Counted from the first letter of the stretch, positions 34,605-43,790 are shown. The stretch: 64,000 nucleotides of DNA from Leucobacter sp. CX169 (GCF_017161405.1 NZ_CP071051.1:1984001-2048000), one strand, 5' to 3'. Program-made: numbers and translations. The notes: generated from the letters alone by a model not told the origin.

Positions 34605-35542
34605 GGCACCTCATACCCGGCAGCGCGGAAGAGCCCGTACCAGTCGCTCCGCGACAGCTCGAGCGTCGTCCCCCGCACAGCGGCACGAACACGCTCTGGC
34701 CGCGTCGACCCGAGCACCACCGCCGGACGCGACGGGTGTCGCGCAATCCAGGACACGGCGACTTCCAGCTCGCCGACGCCGTGTGCCGCTGCGACCCGTG
34801 AGATCTCCGTGTTCAGTGCCGCGTGCTCGGGAGCGCCCAAAAAGCTCCCGGCAGCGATCGGCGATTGCAGCGGACCCCAAGCCTGCACCGCGATTCCGGT
34901 CGCACGGCAATAGTCGAGCACCCCGTCGTCGCGCATGACCGACTGCTCCTCGCCGGCGATGTTCGCGGCGATGCCCTGTGCAATCGCAGGGGCATGCGCG
35001 AGCGAGAGCTGCACCTGGTTCACGACCAGGGGCTGGCGCACGCTTCCCCGCAACCGTTCGATCTGCCGCGCGGTATGGTTCGAGACGCCGAACGCGCGCA
35101 CCTTCCCCGACGCCTCGAGCTCATCGAACGCGCGGGCAACCTCGTCCGGCTCGCACAGGGCATCGGGGCGGTGCAGGAGCAACGAGTCGATGGTGTCGAT
35201 GCGCAACGCCCGCAGCGACCCTTCCACCTGACGAACGATATGCGCGTAGGACAGGTCGTAGGAAGACTCGCCGCGCACGATGCCGCACTTCGTCTGAATC
35301 TTGAGGGCGGCGCGTGCGCCCGCGTCTGACTGCAGGGCCGCACCGAAGTGCGCCTCGCAGCCGTGCCAACCGCTGCCGTAAATATCTGCGTGATCGACCC
35401 ACTGCACGCCGACGTCCAGCGCGGCGGAGACGAGGGCGCGAAGCGCTGCCGCGTCCAGCTCCTCGGCGCGCATCATGCCCAGCATCAACGCCGGTTGGCG
35501 GGCGGCAGACTCGAGCTGGCCGTCGGTCATATCTCGCGTCAT
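34601..35542 (-). CDS. Aldo/keto reductase
   Basis: 313-residue NADPH-dependent oxidoreductase of the YdhF-like group. It has the catalytic tyrosine in WVDHADIYGSGWHGCE, the lysine in LKIQTKCGI, the histidine in DSLLLHRPDAL, and the cofactor-binding VVLGSTRPERVRAAV near the C terminus. The physiological substrate is unknown. The ATG at 35542 has GAAGGG about seven bases upstream; an ATG seven codons earlier lacks that spacing. It overlaps the DUF4192 gene end by four bases. Confidence 0.9.
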   Translation of the reverse strand: MTRDMTDGQLESAARQPALMLGMMRAEELDAAALRALVSAALDVGVQWVDHADIYGSGWHGCEAHFGAALQSDAGARAALKIQTKCGIVRGESSYDLSYAHIVRQVEGSLRALRIDTIDSLLLHRPDALCEPDEVARAFDELEASGKVRAFGVSNHTARQIERLRGSVRQPLVVNQVQLSLAHAPAIAQGIAANIAGEEQSVMRDDGVLDYCRATGIAVQAWGPLQSPIAAGSFLGAPEHAALNTEISRVAAAHGVGELEVAVSWIARHPSRPAVVLGSTRPERVRAAVRGTTLELSRSDWYGLFRAAGYEVP

Positions 35543-35603
35543 CGCGCACCCTTCTTTTTCCACAGCTCAATGCGCTGCGTGTCTCTGGGGCCCGAGCATA
35601 CAG

Positions 35604-35641
35604 TTTTCCGCCCCACCGAATTCGATCGATGGGGCGGAAAA
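35604..35641. terminator. Terminator hairpin after the amino acid permease
   Basis: TTTTCCGCCCCA (35604-35615) pairs perfectly with TGGGGCGGAAAA (35630-35641). It lies 11 bases after the permease stop on the minus strand and is flanked by A/T runs. Confidence 0.85.
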
Positions 35642-35651
35642 TGTGTCGGCG

Positions 35652-37148
35652 CTAGTGACCGGAGATATCCTCGGCAGCGGTCTCGATCGCGGTCTCGTCC
35701 GCCGCAGGATCAGCCTCGGCGGCCTTACGCCGCTTCAGGTGCACCCGCACGAGTGGCCAGAACGCGACGAGCACGGCGGTGGCGATCAAGCTCGCCCACA
35801 CCTGGGTGCGGCCCGACTCGGTGGTCAGCATGATGATGAGCACGCCGATGATCGCGACAACGAGGAAGATGTTGAGCCACGGGTGCAGCCACATCTTGAG
35901 GGTCAATTTCGATTGCTCCTCAGCGGTCATCTTCTGCCGCAGGCGCATCTGCGTGATCGCGATGAACGCATACACAAAGAGCGCGACGAGGCCAGCGGAG
36001 TTCATGATGAACTCGAACACGCCCGAGCCGGGGGCCGCGAAGTTGACGATGGCCGCCACCACGCCGCCAATGGTCGAGGCGAGCAGCGCGACGTAGGGCA
36101 CGCCGGTGCGAGACTTCTTCGTGACGATCTTCGGCGCGTAGCCCCGGCCCGCCAGCGCGGCGAACATGCGCGAGGCGGAGTAGAGGCCCGAGTTCAGCAC
36201 GGACAGCACCGCGCTGAAGATGATCAGCTGCATGACCATGGCCGCGCCCGGCAGGCCGAACAGGGAGAAGACGTAGGTGAACGGCGCGGTGGCGACGTCG
36301 GTCGGCTCCGGGAGCTGGTTCCACGGCACGATCGTGACGATCAAGAGGACCGAGCCCACGAAGAAGAGCAGGATCCGCCAGATGACCGTGCTCGTGGCCT
36401 GCTTGATGCCCTTCGCCGGGTTCTCCGACTCGGCGGCTGCCATGACGGCGATCTCCGTGCCGAAGTACGAGAAGATCACGAGCGCCACACCGGTCACCGC
36501 AACGCCCAGACCGTTCGGCGCGAAGCCGCCGTGCTCCCAGAGGTTCGGAACCGAGAAGGACGCCTCGGGCCAGAGGCCGAGCGCGAAGAGGAGGCCAGCA
36601 CCCAAGAAGACCACGATGGCGATCACCTTGATGCTTGCCAACCAGAACTCGACCTCACCAAAAGTGCGCACCGAGATAAGGTTCGTGCCGACGAAGATGC
36701 CGAGCAGGATAAGCGACCAGGCCCACGACGGAACGGCGGGGAACCAGGCGAACATGGTCTCGCCGCCGAGTACCGCCTCGTAGGCGAGCACGCCGACCCA
36801 GAAGTACCAGTAGAGCCAGCCCACGAGATAGGCGGCCCAGTCGCCGAGCCCGACCCGCGCGTACTCCATGAACGAGCCGATCGACGGGCGGGCCGCAGCC
36901 ATCTCCCCGAGCATACGCATCGCCAGGAAGACGAGCAGTCCGCCGATCAGGTACGAGATCACGGCGGCGGGGCCGACGGCGCGGATCACGTTTCCGGATC
37001 CGACGAAGAGGCTCGCGCCGATGATGCCGCCGAGCGTGATCATGGTGACGTGGCGCGAGCGCAGCTTCTTCGGCTGCTTCAGGCTCAGGCCCGCAGAAGT
37101 CTCCGGTGAGACCGGGCGGTCATACGGGGAATCGATCGATGTGGACAT
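35652..37148 (-). CDS. Amino acid permease (GABA/aromatic AAT family)
   Basis: 498-residue APC-superfamily proton symporter with about twelve hydrophobic segments. The N-terminal amino acid transporter signature is LRSRHVTMITLGGIIGASLFVGSG (read in two parts), followed by GPAAVISYLIGGLLVFLAMRMLGEMA and FSYFGTEIAVMAAAESENPAKGI, close to the GabP/AnsP/CycA group. The exact substrate is not determinable. The ATG at 37148 starts just ahead of the hydrophilic N terminus; an extension of 50 codons would run through the promoter region. Confidence 0.92.
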   Translation of the reverse strand: MSTSIDSPYDRPVSPETSAGLSLKQPKKLRSRHVTMITLGGIIGASLFVGSGNVIRAVGPAAVISYLIGGLLVFLAMRMLGEMAAARPSIGSFMEYARVGLGDWAAYLVGWLYWYFWVGVLAYEAVLGGETMFAWFPAVPSWAWSLILLGIFVGTNLISVRTFGEVEFWLASIKVIAIVVFLGAGLLFALGLWPEASFSVPNLWEHGGFAPNGLGVAVTGVALVIFSYFGTEIAVMAAAESENPAKGIKQATSTVIWRILLFFVGSVLLIVTIVPWNQLPEPTDVATAPFTYVFSLFGLPGAAMVMQLIIFSAVLSVLNSGLYSASRMFAALAGRGYAPKIVTKKSRTGVPYVALLASTIGGVVAAIVNFAAPGSGVFEFIMNSAGLVALFVYAFIAITQMRLRQKMTAEEQSKLTLKMWLHPWLNIFLVVAIIGVLIIMLTTESGRTQVWASLIATAVLVAFWPLVRVHLKRRKAAEADPAADETAIETAAEDISGH

Positions 37149-37287
37149 TCGGGGATACGCCTCGCTCAAGGTGGGTAACTTCCCCGAGAAATACCGCGAA
37201 TTTCGAGCATTTCGATGGGAAAAGCTCGTCATTGGGATTTTCACGTGCCCGCTCGCGGGGTGTATTGCCGCGGCGGAAGACTGAGCA

Positions 37288-37317
37288 ATCGTAGGCATAG
37301 GTCACCCAAAACGCCAA
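37288..37317 (-). promoter_or_regulatory. Promoter of the amino acid permease
   Basis: -35 TTGGCG (37312-37317) and -10 TACGAT (37288-37293), 18 bases apart on the minus strand, give a leader of about 130 bases. The remainder of the 228-base gap is AT-richer and contains no recognised riboswitch. Confidence 0.5.
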
Positions 37318-37342
37318 CTGTGAGAGTTTTCTATGCGTTCTC

Positions 37343-37354
37343 GCAGGATCCGCC
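37343..37354. repeat. GCAGGATCCGCC palindrome variant
   Basis: Imperfect copy 23 bases after the MFS gene end. Confidence 0.4.
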
Positions 37355-37376
37355 CGGCCGAAGGACACCGAGCGTG

Positions 37377-38579
37377 TCAGTCCCGATGCAGGTCATTCCG
37401 TGGCACGAGCGGCACCGCGATGAGCGGCGCGATCGCTACCGCGGCAAAGGCCAGTGGGTACCCGACGAGCGCAATGAGGGCGCCGATCCCGGGGCCAACC
37501 GCGGACGCCACGATGAACTGGCCCGTGTTCTGGATCCCCAGCGCTCGGCCCACCCATGCGCTTCCCGCCGCCTCGGCGACCGACGTGTAGGCGAGGCCGT
37601 TGTCTGCGACGGTGACCGTCGAGGCGATCACCAGAATCACGGCGCCCACGAGCGTCCAGTCCAGTGCCCCGGTGACTGCGACGGCGATCATCGCGAGAAT
37701 TGCCCCCATCGCCACCCAGCGCAGCACGCGAACCCGGCTTCCCAAGCGATCGCTGAGCGAGCCGATCGCTATGCGGCCGAGCGCGCCGATGAACTGCGAG
37801 GCCCCGATGATGAGCCCGGCGGCGATCGCGGACCACCCCAGCGTGGCGATCATGTACACCATGCCAAACGTCGCCAGGGTGAATTGCGGGAGGACGAGCA
37901 ACATGGACACCGTGTGGATCCGCGCCAGGAACCCACCGCTGAGGTACGGGTTCACGTCGGCACGGGTGGCCCCCGCTGGCCGCAGAGCGCGGGGCGGGTT
38001 CTCGATCCACAGCGCGCAGCCGAGGGCCAGCACCGCGAGCACCGCGCCGGTGACGAGCAGCGGGGCGTGGATGCCAAACCGATCTGCCAGCGGGGGAACG
38101 ATGAGCGCGGCCGCCGCCACACCGAGCGGCTGTGACATCTGCCGGATGCCCATGGCAAAGCCGCGACGCTCCTTGGGAAACCAGCCCACCACGACACGCC
38201 CGCTCGCGGCATTCGTGCTCGCCGAGGCGGCGCCCGCGAGCGCAAGCACGACCCCGAGCCACACGAGGTTTCCGGTCGCGGCCGCCGCGAAGGAGAACAC
38301 GGCAGTGAGCACCAGCCCGCCGGAGATGACCCACCGCTCCCCGAACCGGTCAGCGACATAGCCCCACATGACCAGGGTCAACACCATCCCGATCGTCGGC
38401 GCCGCGGCCAACGCGCCCGCCTGAGCCAGCGGCATGTTGCGCTCGAGGTGCAGCATCGGGATCAGGTACACCGGCGTGCTCACCAGCATGGTTCCGGCCG
38501 CCTGGGCCGCGACCCCCAGCGCCAACATTCGCCACGCCTTGGTCGGGGTAAGCGTGGGGCTTGCGGTCTGGGCGGACAT
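37377..38579 (-). CDS. Major facilitator superfamily transporter
   Basis: 400-residue twelve-helix transporter with the MFS loops GYVADRFGERW (between helices 2 and 3) and GSLSDRLGSRVRVL (between helices 8 and 9). A WFPKERRGFAMGIRQ stretch after helix 4 is typical of the oxalate/formate- and NarK-like carriers of organic acids. It diverges from a GntR/FCD regulator with an operator-like palindrome between them, so its expression is probably substrate-inducible. The ATG at 38579 has GAGG about nine bases upstream; the open frame beyond it is only the antisense of the regulator. Confidence 0.88.
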   Translation of the reverse strand: MSAQTASPTLTPTKAWRMLALGVAAQAAGTMLVSTPVYLIPMLHLERNMPLAQAGALAAAPTIGMVLTLVMWGYVADRFGERWVISGGLVLTAVFSFAAAATGNLVWLGVVLALAGAASASTNAASGRVVVGWFPKERRGFAMGIRQMSQPLGVAAAALIVPPLADRFGIHAPLLVTGAVLAVLALGCALWIENPPRALRPAGATRADVNPYLSGGFLARIHTVSMLLVLPQFTLATFGMVYMIATLGWSAIAAGLIIGASQFIGALGRIAIGSLSDRLGSRVRVLRWVAMGAILAMIAVAVTGALDWTLVGAVILVIASTVTVADNGLAYTSVAEAAGSAWVGRALGIQNTGQFIVASAVGPGIGALIALVGYPLAFAAVAIAPLIAVPLVPRNDLHRD

Positions 38580-38634
38580 GAACAATGGCCTCGATTCGGG
38601 AGCACAACTGGTGTAGATTTGCGGAATACCGAAA

Positions 38635-38644
38635 TGGTATACCA
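38635..38644. promoter_or_regulatory. GntR/FCD-type operator palindrome
   Basis: TGGTATACCA, a perfect palindrome in the 124-base divergent region between the MFS and GntR genes. It has the TGGTnnnACCA-like form bound by FadR-subfamily regulators. Confidence 0.65.
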
Positions 38645-38703
38645 ATTCCCTCGGCGCGACGACGCGGGAATGGGCAGCGACCGAGTCAACGGAGCCAACC
38701 GCA

Positions 38704-39381
38704 ATGAACACCACGAGCGAGCAGAGCGCCACTGACACCCTGCGCACCCTGATCCTGTCGCTCGAACTCATGCCCGGCATGGGTCTCTCCGAGCGTGGGC
38801 TCGAGGAGGCGCTGGGCGCTTCTCGCACACCCATTCGCGCGGCGCTCACTCGCCTCGAGGTCGAGGGCCTGACTCGCCGGTCCGGCCGGTCCTGGCAGGT
38901 TGCCCCCATCGATTTGACGGAGATTCGTGCGGCGATGGAGTTCCGCGAGGCGCTCGAAATTGGGGCCGTCGCGCTCGCCACCGAGCGCGCGGACGCCGCG
39001 GAGGTCGTGGGTATTCAGCAGCGACTCGAGGCGGGATCCGCGGACGAAGACGAAGCGGCCGGCCTGCAGGGCGGCACCGACTTTCACCTCTCCCTCGCCG
39101 CGCTCTCCGGGAACCCCTTCTTCGTCGACGCCATGCGCGATGTGTTTGTTCGCCTGGCCCGCACCCGCTGGCTTGAGGTGCGCACCCAGGAGTCCCGGGC
39201 ACAGGCGCGCCGCGAGCACCAGGCGATTGCGACGGCGATCCAGTCCGGCGACACCGAGCGTGCGACCGAGCTCGTTATTCTGCACACGCGCGGTACCCGA
39301 GATCGCCTACTCGCAACCCTTGAGGGTGAGCGACTTCGGTTGCGCGGTCGCGGGCTCGCGATCGTCGAGTCCCCTGCCTAG
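38704..39381 (+). CDS. GntR-family regulator, FadR/FCD subfamily
   Basis: 225 residues. The N-terminal winged helix (about 8-65) contains LSERGLEEALGASRTPIRAALTRLE. The C-terminal all-helical FCD ligand domain (75-215) has the metal-binding histidine and aspartate pattern in GGTDFHLSLAALSGNPFF and HQAIATAIQSGD. It probably represses the divergent MFS gene and senses an organic acid (inference from family and context). Confidence 0.92.
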   Translation: MNTTSEQSATDTLRTLILSLELMPGMGLSERGLEEALGASRTPIRAALTRLEVEGLTRRSGRSWQVAPIDLTEIRAAMEFREALEIGAVALATERADAAEVVGIQQRLEAGSADEDEAAGLQGGTDFHLSLAALSGNPFFVDAMRDVFVRLARTRWLEVRTQESRAQARREHQAIATAIQSGDTERATELVILHTRGTRDRLLATLEGERLRLRGRGLAIVESPA

Positions 39382-39499
39382 CGCGACCAGCGGCGCAGAA
39401 TCGCCCATTAGGTCAGCTTGCCTGACAATGCGGGTGCGGTACTCAAATACGGAATTTGCAACGAAATCAGTTGTATTATCCTCTGTTTAGTGACGTTAT

Positions 39500-39539
39500 C
39501 CGCAGAACGAGTGAGTCGCCCAATCGGGTGCCCCTGCGG
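39500..39539 (+). promoter_or_regulatory. Structured 5' leader of the PACE gene
   Basis: Outer stem CCGCAG/CTGCGG encloses an inner CGCCC-AATC-GGGTG hairpin, 27 bases before the start codon. Upstream (39430-39480) is an AT-rich stretch likely to hold the promoter. It matches no riboswitch class I can name. Confidence 0.4.
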
Positions 39540-39566
39540 AGCCACTTGTTTCCTGGAGTGATACCC

Positions 39567-40049
39567 GTGAACGGCCAAGGCCAGACCGCGCCCATCTCTA
39601 TCGTCGTTTCCGACCGCGCACGCACACCTCTGCGCCCGGCGGTCCGTCGCGCCGTATACGTCGGAGGGTATGAACTCTTCGGCGCCCTCTTCACCAGCTT
39701 CGTGCTCGGCAGCCTCCTCGGGCACGGCGGCGGCGAATCCACCATTACCGCAATCCTGGTGTCGCTCACCGCGACCGCCTGGAACTACGCCTGGAACTCG
39801 ATCTTCGAGTGGGCCGAGCGGCGTTTCAGCATCAAGGGCCGCGGCCCGCTCATGCGCGTCGTGCAGGCCATCGGCTACGAGGGCGGCCTCCTCATCTTCA
39901 CCGTCCCACTCGTCGCGTTCCTGCTGCACGTCGGCCTGCTCGAGGCGCTCATGATTGAGAGTGGGCTGCTCGTCTTCTTCCTCGTCTACACCTACGTCTA
40001 CTCCTGGGTGTTCGACAAGATCTTCGGCCTGCCGGAGTCGGCGAAGTAG
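39567..40049 (+). CDS. PACE (bacterial transmembrane pair) efflux protein
   Basis: 160-residue protein with two tandem BTP domains of two helices each. The first has RRAVYVGGYELFGALFTSFVLG and WNYAWNSIFEWAERR. The second has RVVQAIGYEGGLLIFTVPLVAF and YTYVYSWVFDKIFG. This matches the PACE family of proton-coupled exporters known for biocides such as chlorhexidine. The conserved membrane glutamate of helix 1 is present in both repeats (YEL, YEG). The GTG at 39567 has GGAG upstream. A perfect terminator follows the gene. Confidence 0.88.
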   Translation: MNGQGQTAPISIVVSDRARTPLRPAVRRAVYVGGYELFGALFTSFVLGSLLGHGGGESTITAILVSLTATAWNYAWNSIFEWAERRFSIKGRGPLMRVVQAIGYEGGLLIFTVPLVAFLLHVGLLEALMIESGLLVFFLVYTYVYSWVFDKIFGLPESAK

Positions 40050-40091
40050 GTCAGATTCAACACGTAGGCAGCGGGGCAACGATCCCCGAAG

Positions 40092-40134
40092 GCCCGGGGT
40101 CAGCCGCAATTGCGGCTGACCCCGGGCTGTTTTT
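40092..40134 (+). terminator. Rho-independent terminator of the PACE gene
   Basis: A perfect 36-base palindrome (arms GCCCGGGGTCAGCCGCAA and its complement) followed by TGTTTTTG. Confidence 0.95.
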
Positions 40135-40168
40135 GTGGACATCCTCGCGCCCGAGCCCGCTGCAGCCA

Positions 40169-40174
40169 TAGAAT
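40169..40174 (+). promoter_or_regulatory. -10 box of the glycosidase operon
   Basis: TAGAAT about 70 bases before the glycosidase ATG. No good -35 element is evident. Confidence 0.45.
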
Positions 40175-40243
40175 CCGAACAGCGTGGGCCGCCGCCGCAT
40201 CCCGGCCCCGTTCCCCAACGACACTGGCGTCACGAGGAGAACT

Positions 40244-41590
40244 ATGACTGCTGCATCCTTTCCCCCGCACCTCGCTGGCCTACGCTTCTCGGCCGCCTCA
40301 GCCGCCTTCCAGATCGAAGGCGCCCGCACCGCTGATGGGCGCGGTCGCTCGATCTGGGACGACTATGTCGAACGGCCCGGCGCGATCGCCGACGGGTCAA
40401 TCGCCGACCCGGGGCCCGACAGCTACCGCCGCAGCGCCCAGGACGTCGCGCACGCCGCGGGCCTCGGGCTCGATCGATACCGGTTCTCCGTCTCGTGGAC
40501 CCGTGTGCAGCCGGACGGAACCGGCGCCCCCAACACGGCGGGACTCGACTACTACTCGCGGCTTGTCGACGACCTCCTCGCGGCCGGCGTCACCCCCTTC
40601 CCGACGCTCTATCACTGGGACCTCCCGGTCGCGCTCGAGGCGAATGGCGGCTGGCTGACACGTGACACCGCCCAGCGCTTTGCCGACTACGCGCAGATCG
40701 TCGCGGACCGACTCGGCGACCGAGTACGCCACTGGTACACCATCAACGAGCCGGCGATGACGACCCTCGAGGGGTACGCCATCGGTACCCTCGCGCCCGG
40801 CAGGCAGCTCCTCTTCGGCGCGCTCCCGACCGCGCACCACCAGCTGCTGGCGCACGGACTCGCGATGCCGATCCTGCGCGCGGCGGGGGCCGAGGCCGTC
40901 GGCCTCACGAACAACCACACCCAGGTGCGTCCCCTCACCGACTCCCCCGCCGACCAGCAGGCGGCCGCGATCTACGACCTGGTCCATAACCACCTCTTCA
41001 GCATGCCGCTGCTCGCCGCCACCTACCCCGACATCGAGGCGCTGGGCCTGCCTCCCATGCCCGTCCAGCCGGGAGATCTCGACCTCATCTCCGCCCAGAC
41101 CGACTTCTACGGCGTCAACTTCTACAACCCAACGACGGTCTCAGCCGCCCCCGAGGGCAGCCCCATCCCCTTCAAACGGGTGCCGACCCCCGGCGCGCCC
41201 GTCACCGGGTTTGGCGAAGAGTGGCCCATCGTGCCGGAGGCGCTGACCGAGCTGCTGATCGGCATGAAGCGGCAGTACGGCGAGGCGCTGTCGCCGATCA
41301 TCATCAGCGAGAACGGCGCCGCGTTCCCCGACGACCTCTTGGATGGCGAGGTCGACGACCCCGACCGCATCGCCTACCTCGACGGCCACATCCGCGCCGT
41401 GGGCGACGCAATCGCGGCAGGCGTCCCGGTCGAGGAATACACGGCCTGGTCACTGACCGACAACTTCGAATGGTCGGAGGGATTCGGGCAGCGCTTCGGG
41501 CTCGTCTACGTCGATTACGAAACGGGCGAACGCACCCCGAAGTCTTCGTACCACTGGTACCGCGCGCTGATCTCCGAGGCCCGCGCATGA
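40244..41590 (+). CDS. Glycoside hydrolase family 1 beta-glucosidase
   Basis: 448-residue retaining glycosidase. The N-terminal GH1 signature is FSAASAAFQIEGARTADGRGRSIWD. The acid/base glutamate is in WYTINEPAMT (Glu169) and the nucleophile in IIISENGAAF (Glu356). WSLTDNFEWSEGFGQRFGLVYVD follows. No signal peptide is present, so it acts on imported beta-glucosides in the cytoplasm. The ATG at 40244 has GAGGAG five bases upstream. The stop codon overlaps the start of an MFS gene (ATGA), suggesting that the partner imports the substrate. Confidence 0.95.
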   Translation: MTAASFPPHLAGLRFSAASAAFQIEGARTADGRGRSIWDDYVERPGAIADGSIADPGPDSYRRSAQDVAHAAGLGLDRYRFSVSWTRVQPDGTGAPNTAGLDYYSRLVDDLLAAGVTPFPTLYHWDLPVALEANGGWLTRDTAQRFADYAQIVADRLGDRVRHWYTINEPAMTTLEGYAIGTLAPGRQLLFGALPTAHHQLLAHGLAMPILRAAGAEAVGLTNNHTQVRPLTDSPADQQAAAIYDLVHNHLFSMPLLAATYPDIEALGLPPMPVQPGDLDLISAQTDFYGVNFYNPTTVSAAPEGSPIPFKRVPTPGAPVTGFGEEWPIVPEALTELLIGMKRQYGEALSPIIISENGAAFPDDLLDGEVDDPDRIAYLDGHIRAVGDAIAAGVPVEEYTAWSLTDNFEWSEGFGQRFGLVYVDYETGERTPKSSYHWYRALISEARA

Positions 41591-42921
41591 GCGCGCCCGC
41601 CACGAGTGCGGCGGGATCCGGACCCGCCAATACGACAGGCAAGGTGGGCGGCCGCTGGTTTACGCTGTTCTCTCTCGCCTGGCTCGTCATCTGGACCGCG
41701 CAGCTCACGCCGCTGCAGCTACTCCTTCCCCTGCAGCTCGATGGCCTCGTCGGCGGCACCGACTGGGTGGCGGGCGTGGTCGCCTCCGGCATCGTGCTCG
41801 GCGTCGGTGGGTTCGTGGGCGTGATCGCTGGCCCCATCGCCGGGGCGCTCTCCGACCGCGGGGCGCGCAGGATCGGCCGCCGTCGCCCCTGGGCGCTGCT
41901 CGGGACCGCGATCACGGCCGTCTGCCTGCTGCTACTCGGGCTCGCGCAAGGCGTCTGGCAGGTGGCGCTCGCGTGGATCGGAGTCTCCGTGGGCATCGCC
42001 GTCATGTCGGCCGCGTTCACCGCCCTGATCGCGGATCAGCTGCCCGTCCGCCAGCGCGGCGCGGCATCGTCCGTGGTCGGCTCGGCGCAGGCCGTCGGCA
42101 TCGTGCTCGGCGTGGGCACGGTCGTGCTGCTCGGCCTCGGGGTACTGGACGGGTACGTCATCCTGGCGGTGGCGGTCGCGATCGTCGGCACGCTCACCGC
42201 ACTCCTGCTGCCGGATCCGCCCGCGGCGCCGGGACCGAGCGCCACCGGCGCGGATTCTGCGCATCTCGGCGCCGGCGGGATCGCCCTGAGCCCGGCACGC
42301 CTGCGCGACGGACTCGCCTCCCTCAAAGATCGCGACTTCCGCTGGATGCTCGGCGGCCGGCTCGTGGTGAACATCGGCAACTCGCTCGGGACCGCGCTGT
42401 TCCTGTTCTTCCTGCTCTACGGCCTGCACCAGCCGCACGCCATCGCCGAGGAGAACCTCCTGCTCCTCATCCTCGTCTACACGCTCTTCGTCGTGATCGC
42501 CTCGATCGCGACGGGGGTCATCTCGGATCGTACCGGGCGACGTCGGGGGCTCACGGTCGCTGCGGCCCTCGTGCAGGCGACGTGTGGCATCGCGGTCGTG
42601 ATCCTGCCGACGTTTGAAGTGACCATGATCGCGGCGGCCCTGATGGGGCTCGGGTACGGCGCGTTCTCGAGCGTCGGGCTCGCGTTCGCGACAGACCTGC
42701 TGCCCAATCCCGCCGATCACGCGCGCGACCTTGGCATCGTGAACACCACCGCGCAGATGGGGCAGCTCATCGGCCCGGTGCTGGGTGCCGGCCTCGTCGC
42801 TCTCGTCGGCGGATTCTGGCTGGTGTTCGCGCTGAGCGCGGTGCTCTCGGTCGTCGGCGCACTCATGAGTAGCATGGCCCGCGAGCCGGCACCTCAAAGC
42901 GCTCCAGAAATGCAGGCGTAG
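41587..42921 (+). CDS. MFS transporter, probable sugar/glycoside carrier
   Basis: 444-residue protein with about twelve helices. The segment GPIAGALSDRGARRIGRRRPW is the long basic loop characteristic of the glycoside-pentoside-hexuronide-like carriers, and ATGVISDRTGRRRG is its second-half counterpart. The start codon overlaps the beta-glucosidase stop by four bases, which chooses this start over the longer frame lying antisense within the glycosidase gene. Uptake of a beta-glucoside is inferred from the operon. Confidence 0.88.
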   Translation: MSAPATSAAGSGPANTTGKVGGRWFTLFSLAWLVIWTAQLTPLQLLLPLQLDGLVGGTDWVAGVVASGIVLGVGGFVGVIAGPIAGALSDRGARRIGRRRPWALLGTAITAVCLLLLGLAQGVWQVALAWIGVSVGIAVMSAAFTALIADQLPVRQRGAASSVVGSAQAVGIVLGVGTVVLLGLGVLDGYVILAVAVAIVGTLTALLLPDPPAAPGPSATGADSAHLGAGGIALSPARLRDGLASLKDRDFRWMLGGRLVVNIGNSLGTALFLFFLLYGLHQPHAIAEENLLLLILVYTLFVVIASIATGVISDRTGRRRGLTVAAALVQATCGIAVVILPTFEVTMIAAALMGLGYGAFSSVGLAFATDLLPNPADHARDLGIVNTTAQMGQLIGPVLGAGLVALVGGFWLVFALSAVLSVVGALMSSMAREPAPQSAPEMQA

Positions 42922-42975
42922 GCTGCGCCGGGAGCCCTGATCGCCAGGGCCCATCCAGTCCCACGGAGGCATTTC

Positions 42976-43776
42976 ATGGCACGTACGGTGGTCATTACCG
43001 GATCGGCTTCAGGCATCGGAGCGGCGACGGCAGAGCTCGTTCGCGCACGCGGAGACCGCGTGATCGGCATCGACCTGCGGGGCGCCGACGTTGAGGCAGA
43101 CCTGTCGACCCCGGCCGGCCGCATCGACGCCGCGGCGAAGGCCAGCGAGCTTGCGGGCGGCACCATTGACGCAGTGATTGCGTGTGCGGGCATCTCGGCA
43201 CCCATCGCCGCCACCATCAAGGTGAACTACTTCGGCGTCACCGAGCTGCTCGAGGCGCTGCAGCCTGCCCTCGCGGCGTCAAGCGCGCCCCGCGTCGCCG
43301 TCGTCTCGTCGATGGCGTCGCTGCAGGCAAACTCCGCAGAGCTCGTCGACGCCGCGCTCGCGGGCGACGAGGCGCAAGCAACCGAGATCGCCGAGGCGCT
43401 CGCCGTTCAGGGTCCCGCCGTCGGATATCTGATCTACCCCTCGTCGAAGCGAGCGATCGCGCGCTGGGTGCGCCGCGAGTCGATCACGCCGCGCTGGGCC
43501 GGCGCCCATATCGCGCTGAATGCGGTCGCCCCCGGCACCGTGGTCACCCCGATGACGCAGGATCTGCTGTCGACGCCCGAGGGGCGCGCGATGGTCGATG
43601 CGCACGTTCCGATGCCGCTGAACTCGCACCAGCCGCCCGAGTCGATCGCGAACCTGCTGATCTGGCTCACGAGCGCCGAGAACACGCACACCACCGGGCA
43701 GGTCATCTACAACGATGGCGGCGCCGATGCGTCACTGCGCGGCGACGACATCTGGTCCGGCAACGATTCGCAGTAG
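42976..43776 (+). CDS. Short-chain dehydrogenase/reductase
   Basis: 266-residue NAD(P)-dependent oxidoreductase. The cofactor motif is VITGSASGIGAAT (about 7-19). The IACAGIS motif is the NNAG equivalent, and the catalytic tyrosine and lysine are in YLIYPSSKRAIARW, with NAVAPGTVVTPM after them. It resembles 3-alpha-hydroxysteroid dehydrogenase-type SDRs in the insertion before the active-site tyrosine. GGAGG lies seven bases before the ATG. The substrate is unknown. Confidence 0.9.
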   Translation: MARTVVITGSASGIGAATAELVRARGDRVIGIDLRGADVEADLSTPAGRIDAAAKASELAGGTIDAVIACAGISAPIAATIKVNYFGVTELLEALQPALAASSAPRVAVVSSMASLQANSAELVDAALAGDEAQATEIAEALAVQGPAVGYLIYPSSKRAIARWVRRESITPRWAGAHIALNAVAPGTVVTPMTQDLLSTPEGRAMVDAHVPMPLNSHQPPESIANLLIWLTSAENTHTTGQVIYNDGGADASLRGDDIWSGNDSQ

Positions 43777-43790
43777 GCCCCTGCCACACG

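Noticed and set aside
34611-34910. Out-of-frame open reading frame within the aldo/keto reductase gene
   Set aside because: It is an overlapping-frame shadow; the reductase frame carries all catalytic motifs.
39400-39566. Known riboswitch class upstream of the PACE gene
   Set aside because: I could not fit the conserved cores of guanidine, fluoride or yybP-ykoY riboswitches; only generic nested stems are visible.
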